A program made the position numbers and the translations under genes. DNA of 64,000 nt, taken from the NCBI GenBank assembly GCA_037074615.1, contig CM073537.1:15023989-15087988 (forward strand). The letters run 5' to 3'. How positions within the stretch are numbered: position 1 is the stretch's first letter; every line of letters starts with the position of its first letter. The DNA comes from Leucaena leucocephala (lineage: Eukaryota; Streptophyta; Magnoliopsida; Fabales; Fabaceae). Shown in pieces: positions 24,809 to 37,689 of the stretch. The notes below the pieces were generated by a model. That model was not told the origin of the DNA. It saw only the letters and a program-made list of their open reading frames with translations, and made no database searches.

Positions 24809-25787
24809 TAGAGTTGTTAATATGGGTTGGGCTCGTTAACCCGTGGCAGGTTGGGTTAAAAAAATGAGGACCATTTTGATGTGGGTATTTTGAATCCGCA
24901 CTCGCCTAACCTGTAACAGTAGCTGCCAACCCGAAGGCTATACCTTGTTCTAAGAAAATTAAAAAATACAATGTTTTTAACCCTCAACTAACTCCTCTTC
25001 CTTTTCTCTCTTGATGCTTCCTCATTTTTTTCAATCTCGAACTCTAACCTCCCTCCCTCTGGCTTCCTTATCCTCGACCGCTCTTGCCTTCACCCTCCTC
25101 CTCGTGGGCGACTGGCCACACTCCTTTGATCTCAGGCTTTGTCCCAGTCTTTCCTCTTTTCCACATCCTTCTCACTCAAAATAGAATTGACGTAGTCAGC
25201 CTCTCAAGCTCTTGCCATCCAGTTTCAATCTTACTTAGTTCATCTTCCTGTCTTCCTTCTTCTCCTAACTTTTGTTTTCAAAGGGGACAAGATCGACAGA
25301 TCCTTAAATGCGACAGATTGATTCGATCTTGAATCTTCTTTCCCATCTCTTGGTTCTTCAATCTTCTGGAATTTGGATCTTTAAGTTTTATTTTCTACTC
25401 ATTTTTCTAAAGAAAATATTGGGTTACTATATGTAGATTAGATTTTTTTTTGTTTCTTATTCATATTTGATTTATTTACTTGTCTATGGTTAATCTGGAT
25501 TTTGGGTGATTTAGAGAGCTTTCATATCTTCTCTCTCATCCGATGAATATCAAGATTTAAAATGACATTCTTCTAAGTCTTTTGGTTTTCTACCGGTGTA
25601 ATTTTGATTATTCTCACTTCTTTTGCTTCTATTTTATTTTTTAAAAGGGCGGGTTGGTGTGCACACCACCAACCTTGCTCAAACTAGAGTTGATCAAAAT
25701 ACAACCCCCCAAAAAGCTGGTCTTTTTAGCCCGACCGGTTGGGCTGCCAACCTATAATCATCAGGTTCACTCGCATTACTATCTCTA
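24809..25787. mobile_element. hAT-type non-autonomous element, 979 bases
   Basis: Terminal TAGAG at both ends, with GGGTTGGGCTCGTTAACCCG near the left and GACCGGTTGGGCTGCCAACC near the right. It is flanked by GTGATGGA (24801-24808) and GTGATAGA (25788-25795), an 8-bp target duplication with one mismatch. The interior has a CT-rich block around 25000-25290 that is open for 82 codons, but its composition is low-complexity and I do not call it a gene. Confidence 0.75.
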
Positions 25788-26574
25788 GTGATAGATATAT
25801 TAGAAAATTATATCAAAGCACTATATATATCATAAATAAGATTATGATACTAGATACTACTAAAAAATAATATTATAGTGCTGAATGCTACTTTACTTAA
25901 AATTAAATCTAAAATAATATTAATTTTTTAACTGTAAACTTATAAACTTTTTTTAATTTAAGAATATAAGATTTAAATTATGATTTTGTTTAAAATAATC
26001 TAAACCCTTCAAAATCAATTATTTATGTCAAAAACATGATTTCATGCCTAAAACCATGATTTTCATGCAATTTTTTCTATTTTTTTAAAAGATATTCTTT
26101 ACTAAAATTACATTTGCCCAAAAAATATTCTCGAAAAGTTAATATAAATATACCCTTGGTCAACGGGTTATACCAACTTAATTAGGTATCTCAAACTTGA
26201 GTCTTAATATAATCGTATTAAATACTAGGTGATGGAATTTTATTGTTCTTTGTATCTATGCCGGGTTGGGGGGGGGGGGGGGTTGGATTGGTTTAAACTT
26301 TAAACCCTTAATAATCCTTTAAATAAAATGAGGTAGGGCAAGAATATGGATTGCTCTAAAATATGAGAATGATGATGGCCATGATGAGCGAGCGGGTGTG
26401 AACGTGGGGAAACACTGTGAAAAAGAAAATGGTGGGCCTTACCGACCAATAAAAAAGATGTCCAACTGCCCCAATTCTGTGCTTTTGTATGTTTATTTAT
26501 TATTATTATTATTTACTTTTTATTTTATTTTTTCTCTAAAGCGGTGGCCACAGCTCAAAAGAATCATCATCAAC

Positions 26575-27373
26575 TAGGGGTGTTCATGGACAGGGCTGAG
26601 CAGGGCGACCTCCCTGCCCAGTGCCCTGCCCAGAAAAAGCATGGGCTGTATTTTGCAGCCCGATGCCCGGCCCTGCCCGGTAAAAGCCCTAACCATTTTG
26701 GGCTGGGCATGGGCGGGCTGAGCGTGGGCGGGCTGGGCGTGCCCAAGTTGTGATGCCATGCTCATGTTGGGAAAAAAATTTGCAATTATAAACTTATAAA
26801 ATAATATTATATTCATATGTCTTCAAGAGTTAAATAATATCTATAATCCACTAAAAATAAGGTAACAAAAAGATAATAATTAAAGTCTTGAAATTCATTG
26901 CATATAAAAAAATCTTGAAATCTAAATAGTTTATAATTACAACTTTATATCAATTTTCCAAATGTTAACAAGGATAAATTATCTAAAAAAATAAAATAAA
27001 TAATTATAATTTATAATGTAATCATATTATGATTAATAAAATTAAAAAATTAATATAATTATAAATATTAAAAGATGCAACTTACGTACTTAACTACTTA
27101 TATTTTTAAAATGACCCTTTAGTCACCAGTAATTATCATATTCTCCCTTCTAAATGTAGTATCTACGGAGAAAAATAAAAAAAATAAAAAAAGGGGTGCT
27201 CATGGGCAGGGCAGGGCAGGGTAACCCCCTGCCCGGTGCCCAGCCCGAAAAAAGTATGGGCTGTATTTTGCAGCCCGATGCCCAGCCCTGTCCTATATTT
27301 ATCGGGCTGGGCAGGGCCATTTTTTCGCGAACTCAGATGAGTATACCGGGCCGCGAGCTTTATGAACACCCTA
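26575..27373. mobile_element. hAT-type MITE with internal direct duplication of its GC-rich end
   Basis: The ends TAGGGGTGTTCATGG and TAGGGTGTTCATAAA (complement of the right end) are inverted. The flanks are TCATCAAC (26567-26574) and TCGTCAAC (27374-27381), an 8-bp duplication with one mismatch. The first ~110 bases (GCAGGGC..., ATGGGCTGTATTTTGCAGCCCGATGCC) recur in the same orientation at about 27193-27310, so the element contains two copies of its left end separated by AT-rich DNA. Open frames across the GC-rich parts are compositional. Confidence 0.75.
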
Positions 27374-27486
27374 TCGTCAACAAACAACAATGTACAATGA
27401 ACGCGATAAAAGGCAACGAACAGTGGACCCCACACTCAACTGCCTTCCACCGCTACACTGGACCCTACACTCAACGGCATCTGAGT

Positions 27487-28019
27487 AATATAAATTTTAG
27501 TTGCTCGACTTTATATCAATTTTGATTTTTGTCCACATGACGGTTCGGTCTTTTAAGTTTATAAGTTTAAATCGTTAGTTTTTATAAATTTAACAGTATT
27601 AACTTTGTTTATGTGAGACACTAACATCGTTAAATATATTTATTTAGAGAGTTAATTATACAAAATAGGTTGACATGACATATATTATTTTAAAAAAATA
27701 TAAAATCCAAAATGCCTACCTCTTCACAGTGTTCTTGGTCATGCGTTTTGGAAAATGTTCTTTTTTTTCTTTTTTAAAATAAAATCTCTACCCATGGCAG
27801 TATATACATAATTAGCATATTTTGAACAATAAACTCTCTAAATAAGTATATTTAACGATGTTAGTACCACAAAAATAAATTTAATACAGTTAAAAATCCT
27901 ACAAGAACTAACTGCCTTAAACAGTATAAATTTAAAGGATTAAAATCTTATGTTTAAAAGTTGAGGGACAAAAATCAAAATTAATATAAAATTGATGGAC
28001 AAAAAATTATATTAATCCT
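27487..28019. mobile_element. MITE with ~190-base inverted arms
   Basis: Left-arm words TATATCAATTTTGATTTTTGTCC and ACTAACATCGTTAAATATA recur in complement near the right end (AATATACTTATTTAGAGAG, ATTAATTTTGATTTTTGTCC). The middle is AT-rich and non-coding. Target duplication not clear. Confidence 0.55.
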
Positions 28020-28481
28020 ATTTTTAACAATGCAAGAGCAACACCATCCAACCTTAAACTTTAAACAGCTTAACTTTTCTTTTTAAGTGTGTTTGGATTA
28101 GCTTTTAAAAAAAATAATTTAAGATAATAAATTTTAAGTAAAAAAGATTTTGTGAAAAATAGTTTTTGAATATAATAGATCTTATAAAAAAAAAGTTTAT
28201 TATTTGAGGTTGTTTTTTCTAATTTATACAAAACCATGATTTTTTTGTTGCAAAAAAGAGTGTTTGAGACTAGCTTATACAAAACTATCATTTTGATTAA
28301 AAAAAATTGATTGCTGAAAAAAAAAGAGTGTTTAAGTTGTTTTTTGAATTTTTCCAACTTTTTTTTGTATAAAATTTTTTAAAAAAAGAGTTGGACTCAC
28401 TCAAGATCAAAGAATTTTTTTAACTTGATTAATCTAACGGCTACTAAATTATAGAGAAACCGTTTCTTTTAATAGAAAAAC

Positions 28482-28789
28482 TATTATGAATATTAGAATG
28501 TGGAAGTCAATCTCCCTTTTCTTTTTCAACTTTACCAAACAATTTCAACTACCTAATTACTCATTCACTACTACATTAAGTTTGTAACTTCCACTAGGTC
28601 ATTAATAAATTTTATTACCCACTATTTATCATTTAAGTTTAGGTGTAATCTACATACAAGACTATACTTATATATAGAGCATGCAATTTGTGTTGTAAAA
28701 TTGTGTGGAAGAATACAATATACTTTTCTCATTTTCTTGTCTTTATCTTTTCTCTCCTCTTAATATTGTTGATTGGTTGGTTAGTTTCA
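28482..28789 (+). repeat. Left LTR of the copia element
   Basis: Begins TATTATGAATATTAGAATG (right LTR: TGTTATGAATATTAGAATG), contains the promoter-like TATATATAGAGCATGC near 28670 and ends GGTTAGTTTCA. It is followed at about 28792 by ATACGTTATTAGTACGA, resembling the ACGTTATCAGCACGA segment commonly seen after the left LTR of plant copia elements and thought to serve for priming. Confidence 0.85.
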
Positions 28790-28973
28790 GAATACGTTAT
28801 TAGTACGACTGCTCTAGAAATTGACGTTATTGTAAGGTCTATCATATCAAGGTGAGTTTCTATATTACTTTCATGTTGAATGATAGTTTCATAATGGATT
28901 ATTTTCTAATTATTCAACCTTCTTAATCTCGATCTCTATTTAACTTTTGTTACACTTTTATGATAGTATCATC

Positions 28974-29970
28974 ATGTCAAATCTTACAAAAATTGAGTTT
29001 GTGGCTCTTGACATTATTGGAAGGAATTATTTATCATGGATACTAGATGCAAAAATCTATCTAGATGTCATGGGTTTAGGAAACACTATCAAGGAAGACA
29101 ATCAGAAATCCAACAAAGACAAAGCCAATACCATGATTTTTCTCGACCACCACCTGGATGAATGACTAAAAATTGAGTATTTAACTATCAAAGACCCACT
29201 TATTCTTTGGAGCAACCTAAAAGAAAAGTATGACCACCAAAAAACTGTAATTCTTCTAAAAGCTCGTTATGACTGGATGTATTTATGTTTGCAAGATTTT
29301 AAATCAGTTAGTGAGTATAATTTTGCACTGTTTAGAATTAGTTCTCAACTGAAACTATGTGGAGAAAAAATTACTGATAATGACATGTTAAAAAGAATAT
29401 TCTCCATAATTTATGCATCCAATGTGCTCTTACAGCAACAATATCGTGAAAAAAGTTTCAAAAAATATTCTGAACTGATTTCTTGCCTTTTGGTAGTGGA
29501 ACAAAATAATATCTTTCTGATGAGAAATCATGAATCCCGTCTAACTGGCTCTACTACATTCCTAGAAGTAAATGTAGTGACAAATGAATCATTTCGTTGT
29601 CGAGGCCGTGGACATGGATGCGGCCGTGGTCATGGTTCCCACTCGAGGTGAGCAAATAATGATGATAAATATAAAAAGAAAACTAGTGAGAATAATAATT
29701 ATATTGAGAATTTATGTAATCATTACTACTGGGAATAATAATTATATTGAGAATTTATGTAATCAATATGGTGTCAAAGGTTATTAGGCTCGTGCTTGTC
29801 GTATACCAAGATATTTGGTTGAACTATACCAAGAATCGCTTAAAAGAAAAAATAAAAATAAAGGCAAAAAGCTAAAGATAGAAATAAATTTTGTTGGTGA
29901 AGAGAGCGATTATGATTATGTGCAACATAGATGTGATACATTTAAATATTACTGATTTCTTTGCCGATCC
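28974..29970 (+). pseudogene. Copia gag remnant
   Basis: It starts MSNLTKIEFVALDIIGRNYL, the capsid-type (UBN2-like) gag of plant copia elements. One TGA at about 29163 interrupts the frame, which then stays open to 29651 and ends in a Gly/Arg/His-rich tail. A decayed zinc-knuckle-like stretch (CNQYGVKGY, stop, ARACRIPR) follows at about 29755-29810, then the conserved link region. It would package element RNA in an intact copy. Confidence 0.75.
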
Positions 29971-30289
29971 TAACAGAAGAATTGATCACCTAATTGGTGA
30001 TAGGAGTGTCCAAAAAATAAGCTAAACTTTTATGATTATGTGTGTTTTCCTTTTTACTATAATAAAGTTTCTACTTCTCTCAATAAAAAAAATTTACTTA
30101 CTATGAAGTTATTTCTCCCAATAAATAAAATTATGAGTATTTCTTTTCATTAATTTTTTTTTCTGTTTCTTCTTCATTTGCTATGTTCTTGTTAATGAAG
30201 AATGTCACTCATTGACATTACTAAGGAAGACTTGTGTATCATTGATAGTGTAAAAATTTATACAATATTCAGAAATGCATAATATTTTT

Positions 30290-31632
30290 CTTCTTTGGTG
30301 ATGCGAAAAGCTAATGTCCAGACTATATCTGAAAGTATAAAAATGATTGAGGGGTCTAGAAGAGTTAATGTATTGTTACCTAGAGGAACACAATTATACA
30401 TTGATAGTGCATTTTATCCCTCCAAATCTAATAGAAATTTGTTGAGTTTCAAGGATATCTGCAGAAATAGATACCATATTGAAATAACAAATAAAGAAAA
30501 TTAGGAATATCTTGTTATCATATATATGTTTTTTGGTAAAAAATGCACATTGAAAAAATTCCATGCTCTTTCCTCTGGCATGTACTACACATTTATTAGT
30601 ACAATTAAAACACATGTCATTGCAAACTAGAAGTTTGCAAGTGAAAATAAATTTAATATTTGACATTATCAGTTAGGCCATTCCGGGATAATAATGATAC
30701 AAAAAATAATTAAGAGTTCATGTTGACATTCGTTGAAAAGACAACCAATTCCATAATCCCATATTTTCTCATGTGTTGCATGTTCTGAAGGGAAACTAAT
30801 TATTAGACCATCACCTGTAAAAATAGAAAGCAAGTCTCTCACATTTCTAAAACGTATATAGGGAGATACATGTGGGCCGATACACCCATCATGCAGACCA
30901 TTTAGATATTTTATGGTTCTAATTGATGCATTGACAAGATGGCTGCATGTTTGCTTATTATCTTCTCATAACCTGGCGTTTACGAGATTACTTACTCAAC
31001 TAATTAGATTGAGAGTACATTCTCTAGAATATTCCATTAAGAAAATACATCTAGATAATGCCAGTGAATTTACTTCACAAGCTTTCAATGAGTATTATAT
31101 GTCTCTAGGGATCGATATTGAACATGCTATAACACATATTCATACACAAAATGAACTTGCAGAATTATTAATTAAACATTTGAAGTTGATTGTAAGACCA
31201 CTGCTTATGAAACCGAATCTCCCAATATCTACTTGGGGATATGCAATTTTGTATGCAGCGATGTTATTCCTATCAGGCTAACTAGTTATGCCTCCCTTTT
31301 ACAAATGGTTTTTTGTTAGGAACCTAATATTTCTCATCTAAGGACTTTTAGATGTGTGGTATATGTTTCAATTGTTTCACCAAAGCACTAAAATGGGTCC
31401 TCAAAGAATGATGGGAATATATGTTGGGTATGAACATCCTTTTATAATAAAATACTTAGAGCCAAACACAGGAGATTTATTTACGACTCTATTTGCTTAT
31501 TGTCATTTTGATGAATCAATTTTTTCAACATTAGGAGGAGAAAATAAGCAGTTGGAAAATAAAGTTAATTGGAATAAATTATCATTATCTCATTTTAATC
31601 CTCGTACAAAACAATGTGAGCTAGAAGTTTAA
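30290..31632 (+). pseudogene. Copia protease remnant and integrase remnant
   Basis: 30295-30504 resembles the LPRGTQLYIDSAFYPSKSNR segment preceding integrase in related elements. The integrase core follows: VLIDALTRWLHVC (first Asp), KIHLDNASEFTSQ (second Asp) and NELAELLIKHLK (Glu), at 30913-31281, then the C-terminal region to 31632 (ISTWGYAILYAAM, MGIYVGYEHPFIIKYLEPNTGD). Stops and frameshifts separate the open blocks. Confidence 0.8.
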
Positions 31633-31999
31633 AAGATAATTCATTTATAGAGTCTAGCTAATCAATTGCTAGATGCATCATTGACCCCAAGAAAGTGATC
31701 AAGTCACATGTTCCAGCTACAAATACTCCTATTAGAATTGATGTCCCTATTGGACAATCTACTGCTGTAAATGAATCAAAAGCACGTTTAAAGTATGGCA
31801 GGCTCATACAAAAATAAAAATCCTCGAAAAAGAAAAGGAACTAAAAATTTAGATGACCAGGTTCAGGATATTCAAGAAAATTTAGTGACTCTAGGAGAGT
31901 CCTTTGACAACACTAATATCTCAATTCTAAGATAAACTCAGGTATCTGAAATATGTGAAAATAATGAGATCTCAATGAATTATGTTGTCAATAAAATAT

Positions 32000-33350
32000 G
32001 ATGGGATCGGGATGAAGTCAACGTTGATGATATTTTTGCATATAATTTAGTGCTTGATGTAATAAATGATGATGGTGATCATGAACTAATGTCTATTAGC
32101 AAATTCAAACAAAAAGAGGATTGGCCAAAATAGAAAGATGCAATTGAGGTAGAATTAAAATCATTAGAAAAGCGAAAAGTTTTTGGCCCTATGATTCTTA
32201 CACCTGAATATGTAAAACTAGTTGGATACAAATGAGTTTTTGTGCAAGAATGAAATAAAAATGGTGAAGTAGTAAGATACAAAGTACAACTTGTTGTTCA
32301 AGGATTTACACAAAAACCTGATATTGATTTTGTAGAAACATACTCAATAGTGGTGGATGTAACTACTTTTCAATATCTAATTAGTCTGACAGTAAATGAA
32401 GACCTCGATTTACGTCTAATGGATATTGTTATAGCCTATTTATATGGCTCACTTGACAATGACATTTATATGAGTCTCCCTGACGGAGTTGAGTTGCAAA
32501 AAATATACAATTCAAGTTATCAAAAACGATACTCAATTAAGTTAAATAAGTCTTTTTATGGATTGAAGCAATCATGGAGCATGTGGTATAATCAACTTAG
32601 TGAATATCTATTGAAAAAAATATATAAGAATGATCATATATGCCCATGTAGTTTTATAAAAAGATCTATAAATGAATTTGCTATAATTGCTATTTATGTC
32701 TATGACATAAATATTATTGAAACTCCTGAAGAGATTTCCAAAGCGGTGAATTGCTTAAAGAAAGAATTTAGAATGAAGGACCTAGAAAGAACAAACTTTT
32801 GCCTTGGACTACAAATTAAATATCTGGTAAATAGGATCTTTGTGTATTAAGAAACTTATATGAGAAAAATCTTAAAATATTTCTACATGGATAAATCACA
32901 TCCATTATGCACTCTGATGATTGTAAGATCTCTGGAGAAAAATAAAGATCCCTTTAGACCTTAAGAAGGTGACGAAGAATTACTTGGCATAGAAGTGTAG
33001 TACCTTAGTGCAATTAGTGCGCTTATGTATCTCACTAGTCACACATGACCAAATATATCATTTGCTATTAACTTACTAGCAAGATATAGTTCTTCACCTA
33101 CACGAATATAATAGAATGTGGTTAAGCACATTCTTCAGTACTTTAAGGGTACTATAGATATGGGATTATTTTATTCGTATGAACACAAGACTGACTTTGT
33201 CGGCTATGCCGATGCTAGATTTTAGTCTGAATCACATGTTGGTAGTTTACAAACAAGCTATTTGTTCACATGTAGTGGTACAACTATTTCATGGTGATCA
33301 ATGAAACAAACCAATCAGCCACATCATCAAATCATGTAGAAATACTAGTG
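32000..33350 (+). pseudogene. Copia reverse transcriptase and RNase H, 5' part
   Basis: The open block 32350-32850 carries the palm-domain segments (RLMDIVIAYLYGSLDNDIYM, SFYGLKQSWSMWYNQLSEYL). The active-site motif that is normally YVDD reads YVYD here, so a catalytic Asp is lost. Further RT and connection sequence with stops runs to RNase H (GYADARF near 33200), ending in the segment that joins directly to 39033 once the CACTA insertion is removed. Confidence 0.8.
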
Positions 33351-34410
33351 ATCGCTACTAGAAAAAATACTTATCATAGTGTTACTTAACGACGGTTAAA
33401 AGGAAAAATGTCGTAAAAAAGGCGGTGGCATATTCGTAAATAAATTCATATTTTAGAAACTTTTAACGTCAGTTTTTCATACAACAGCCATTAAAAGTGA
33501 CACCGAGAACTTATAATTGTAGTTTTTAGAAAAATCACCGTTATAAGTTAATAGTTTTGCCTTCTCTCCTTTGCCTCTTTATGCCCTATCTACAGAAAGA
33601 AAGATTACGTCTTTTGCCTCTTCTGTTCCCAACGTCTCTAAACATCATGATGGGAGGCTAACAGACACCTCTTATAAATCGTCTTTTCCTCAATCTTAAA
33701 TGCCCTTCTATTATACTTTTTGTTCCAACACTTTATTTCCTCAATATGTTTCCTTGTATCGTCTATTTTACTCTCTTTTTCATTTTTTCTTTAAATGGCA
33801 TCCTTTTTTGGCTCTTCTCCTTCCCATTCACAGAAAAGATCCCGTGATAATTTTGAGTACAAGCATTCTCTCCCTGACCCGATGCATCTTTCGCTATTTC
33901 CAGACCTTCTCAAACGTTTGGAAGAATTGATAAACTGAATGGATAATTTGGAGAACTCGGTTGAAGAGCTCTCCCTTCAGGTAGAGAACCTTCAAGAAAG
34001 GTTTGATAGTCTCCATTCTGATCTCCGTCACCAACGTAATCAGCGGCACTTCTACCACCCTTCAGATAACACATATGACTCAAAACTCAGATGACTATGC
34101 TTCATCTGATTGAAAGGCTTTACATTTCTTTCATCTCCTTTTTTTGTTATAAGTTACAAAATGTAAAGAATAGTCAAACTATAGTTAGAATATTTTTTAA
34201 AGTCAGTTATTGTTATAAGTTAATTAGTTTCAGTTTTCTAATCAATTGCTTTGTAACTCAAAACTCAACAAATATATGTAAAAAAAATTTATGGGACCTG
34301 CATCAATTTTACCTTGTTAGTTGCGCGTTCAGCAATGAGTACTTTAAAGAAAATTAAAAGTGTGCATATTTTGAGAAAAAATATTAATCAAGAAGTCAAA
34401 TTTATCCTAT

Positions 34411-34640
34411 AAATTAATAATACAATAATTTACTAAATACTATTGGCATATGTGTCTAATTTATTGGATTCAAGATTATATGTTATCTTCAAATAATATG
34501 ATCAATCTAGACAAGTAGTTTAATAAATTAATAATGCAATAATTTACTAAATACTGTTGGCATAATAGTGTATAATTTATTAGATTCAAGATTATATGTT
34601 ATCTTCAAATAACAGGATCAATGTAAACAAGTAGTTTAAT
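34411..34640. repeat. Tandem duplication inside the CACTA element, period 114 bases
   Basis: AAATTAATAATACAATAATT at 34411 recurs as AAATTAATAATGCAATAATT at 34525, and the copies track each other through TTGGCATA, ATTCAAGATTATATGTTATC and ACAAGTAGTTTAAT. They differ by a few substitutions and small indels. Confidence 0.85.
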
Positions 34641-35559
34641 GAATTAACTTTCCTAACTTTTTACGCGATTTTAATAAAAACAAACATTATAGATACTTGT
34701 AACGGCAATTTTATTAAAAACCACTGTGACAAATATCTGTAATGGAGGTTTTTATTAATATTGCCGTAAAAAGCCATGATAAATTCAAAACCTTATATCC
34801 ATTGTGAGCTTCATATTTACTTTTCACACAGCTGCTTGTGGTCTCGTTCTCTGTCCCACTACCACAGATTTGGACTAATGGCATTTTCTGTCACTTTTCA
34901 CCTATTTTCGATCCACTCTATCATTGTTAACTCCCTCCATCATCGTACTCACCTTTAAAGCTGTAAGTCACCGTTTAACTTCTTCCTTATTTATGTCAAT
35001 ATTAGTAGTACTAAGTTAAGAGTTTTGTGAGGCCTTTTGATTGTGCAAGTATGTTGGTTCTTGTGATTACCTTTTCTGGCGAGCTTTAAGAGTTGAGTTA
35101 TATAGTTGTATCTATTGAGGCAAATGTAGAAGAAGAAGAAGAATCATTTGGCTTCATTATTTACATAGTTGTATATGACCTCTAAACAAAATGAAACGGA
35201 CAAAACAATTAATATCATCACACGAGGTCAGCTTATGTGATATGGGCATAGGTTTAGGTTCAAAACCTTTGATGCATCTGGTGCTCTGGATATGTTTTAT
35301 TTAGGATTTGGGTACAGTCCCATTATTAGTGATTACAAGATAGTAAAAATCTACGAAGCTGATGAAATATGCCGAGGTTGTTCTTCTTAGTGTGCTGTAC
35401 TTAATCCCTTATGGGTAGAAATTATTACGAGAGAGAATTGCACAAGTACAAATGTATCTCTGAATGTGATTTATTGGTCCCTTTCAGTAACAAATAGTAT
35501 TTTCTGTTGCTAGTTAATTGTATCATATTCTTACCTTTATTTATTATTTTTTTAACAGA

Positions 35560-36600
35560 GCATGAGCGGTTCATGTTCAAGTTCTAGTCAGTAAGGGAAG
35601 AAAAGAGGAAGAAATCGACCCGTATGAAACTGATCTCTAAGACAGATGAGGGGACACATCCCACGAAGTTGCCGGTGGAGTTTGATGTTAAAATGAAGGC
35701 AAATGGTGAAAATGGGCCATGGTTTAACAGCTATGTCGGCCATATAGTACATGCTAATATTAGCATCGCGTACGTTAACTAGAAGGTGGTCGACGCTAAA
35801 GACAAGGATATGATTTGGGAGGATATTTTGGTATATTTCTAATTCTATATTCGGCCTATCTACTTTAGTTATTCATATTTTTATCCCTTATTACAGCTTC
35901 ATCTTATTTATTTTTTGTACTTCTACGCAACAAAATTTTGATATTCCCGCCACTTCAAGCATAAAGCATCGCATCTTAAAGTAATGGGATGAACGATTTA
36001 GGGACTTTAAGTTGAACTTTGCAAAGGATTACCTCCGAGATAGTAAGATGGGGGAGCATCCGAAGGACACATACCCCAATGTTAGTGATGAAGGTTAGAC
36101 ATTGTTTCGTCAATGGCAGGAAGAGGCTACTTATAAGGTTTGATGTGTGCTGTAAATTTATATTTTAATTAATTTAGTTAGTAATGAATGTACATTTTAA
36201 TCAACTAATATAACTCTATTTAATTTTCATAGGTTATTTGTAAGAGGAATCAATAAATAGCCAAAAAGAATGTATACCACCATTACATGTCTCGAGTGGG
36301 TACAATGTCCTTGAGAGGAAAATGATGCAAGAATAATTGCAGGCTGCATAACAAGTAACTACATCAAACCCTAGTGCCTCATACTCTTCTTCATCTATCC
36401 AGCGTCTATCTCGCCAACAAAAATGGAAGGCTGTGAGGGTGAAGAAGGGACAATACATCACTCCAGAAATTGCTATAGTTGCTGAAAGGATTGTAAGTAA
36501 TTAATTTAAATACTAAGAATTTATACGTTATTACTTGCTCTTCAGTTATTTTAACTTGGTAACTTGTATATGATGTAAGATGTACCGGAGCAACAAGCAT
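35560..36600 (+). pseudogene. Plant transposase (Ptta/En-Spm type) remnant
   Basis: Reading across frames gives KLPVEFDVKMKANGENGPWF, then DKDMIWEDIL, FDIPATSSIKHRILK, PKDTYPNVSDEG and TLFRQWQEEATYK, followed after a gap by AKKNVYHHYMSR. This set resembles the second protein of plant CACTA elements (transposase_24-like). Stops and frameshifts are frequent. The spacing suggests at least three exons. Confidence 0.6.
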
Positions 36601-37627
36601 CCCAAAGGTGATTTGTTCTTGAAAAAGGAATGGATATCCTGGAGATAACTATTAGGACCCCTGACCACCTAGGTCGAGTGAGAGGGGGCCCCAAAGGAGT
36701 GATATGCAAAGATTTTTTTGGCTCTGTCTTTTGAAGAAGAAGCGCAACCTCGGCGGACATGATGTCCAGAGATTAGTTGCAAAAGGTTCGAGATGGATGC
36801 CAGGCTCCTGCAGGCCATGATGATGATGGGCTTCCCTACACTCGGTCAAAGTTCAAAGGTAAAAATATATTCATTTAATTCTTTTCAAGGGATGTTTAAC
36901 ATGTATTTTTTCTTGACTAATTTTATCTATATTTTCAGGATTCTCTTGCTGTGACTAGTTGGAAGGGCAGCGCCAATAAGGAGAAGTTTATTTTCCAACT
37001 ATCTGGTATTGACCCTACCCTTGAGCACACTGAGGATGATCGGGAAAAGTGTGGTTTCTACATTATGACAGACTAAGGAACTACAACCTTTGTCGCTCAT
37101 GCTACCGTTTACCTAGATGACACAACAATTCACCCAAAAAAAATCCTGATGGCAAAGTCAAGGTCACGGTACATCGTATAAAGAAAGGTTCAGGCACTGC
37201 AACGGTTCCCTGCCCCACTGACGAGGTCCACATATTGGACCAAGCTTCAAGGGAGTTTATTATATGGCCAATAAATCTGATAAATTTGAGAAAGTGGGTC
37301 ACACTGGAGCCAGTGCTAGAAAAGGAGCCTAAGAAACAAACCCCAAAGGACCCAGAACCAAAAAAGGCACCAAAGAAGACCAAGGTTAAGAGGGCAAAAA
37401 GAGACAAGCTCAGACCTTTTCCTCAGAACATATCCTCGACATATATTGGTATGGCAACTCTTCACACTATGGCAGTAAGATTGGAGGAAGCACTTAGTTT
37501 CACAATTACGTCTAGAGTTTTGACCACACCAGAGCTTTACAAATTCACCATGAACAGGAATGACATAGTGCAATTTCTGAATTTTGAGGAGCTGGATTCA
37601 ACTGTCATCCAGTTAGCCATATTATAA
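36600..37627 (+). pseudogene. Continuation of CACTA-encoded protein, Lys/Pro-rich region
   Basis: Blocks include AMMMMGFPTLGQSSK near 36820 and an open stretch 37235-37627 with a Lys/Pro-rich segment (PKKQTPKDPEPKKAPKKTK) followed by a more ordinary fold-like region ending FEELDSTVIQLAIL. This is the usual position of the linker before the C-terminal Ulp1-like domain in such elements. Confidence 0.5.
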
Positions 37628-37689
37628 GTTATAAATTTATTTTAATACTTTATGTTTAACCATTCGCGTAGTTTTGACTCCTTTCTCTA

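Noticed and set aside
25084..25332. 82-codon Ser/Pro-rich open frame
   Set aside because: It lies inside a hAT-type element, in C/T-rich low-complexity DNA, with no recognisable domain.
26544..26816. Open frames on both strands with GLGMGGLSVGG-like repeats
   Set aside because: Compositional effect of GGGC/GCCC repeats in the MITE end.
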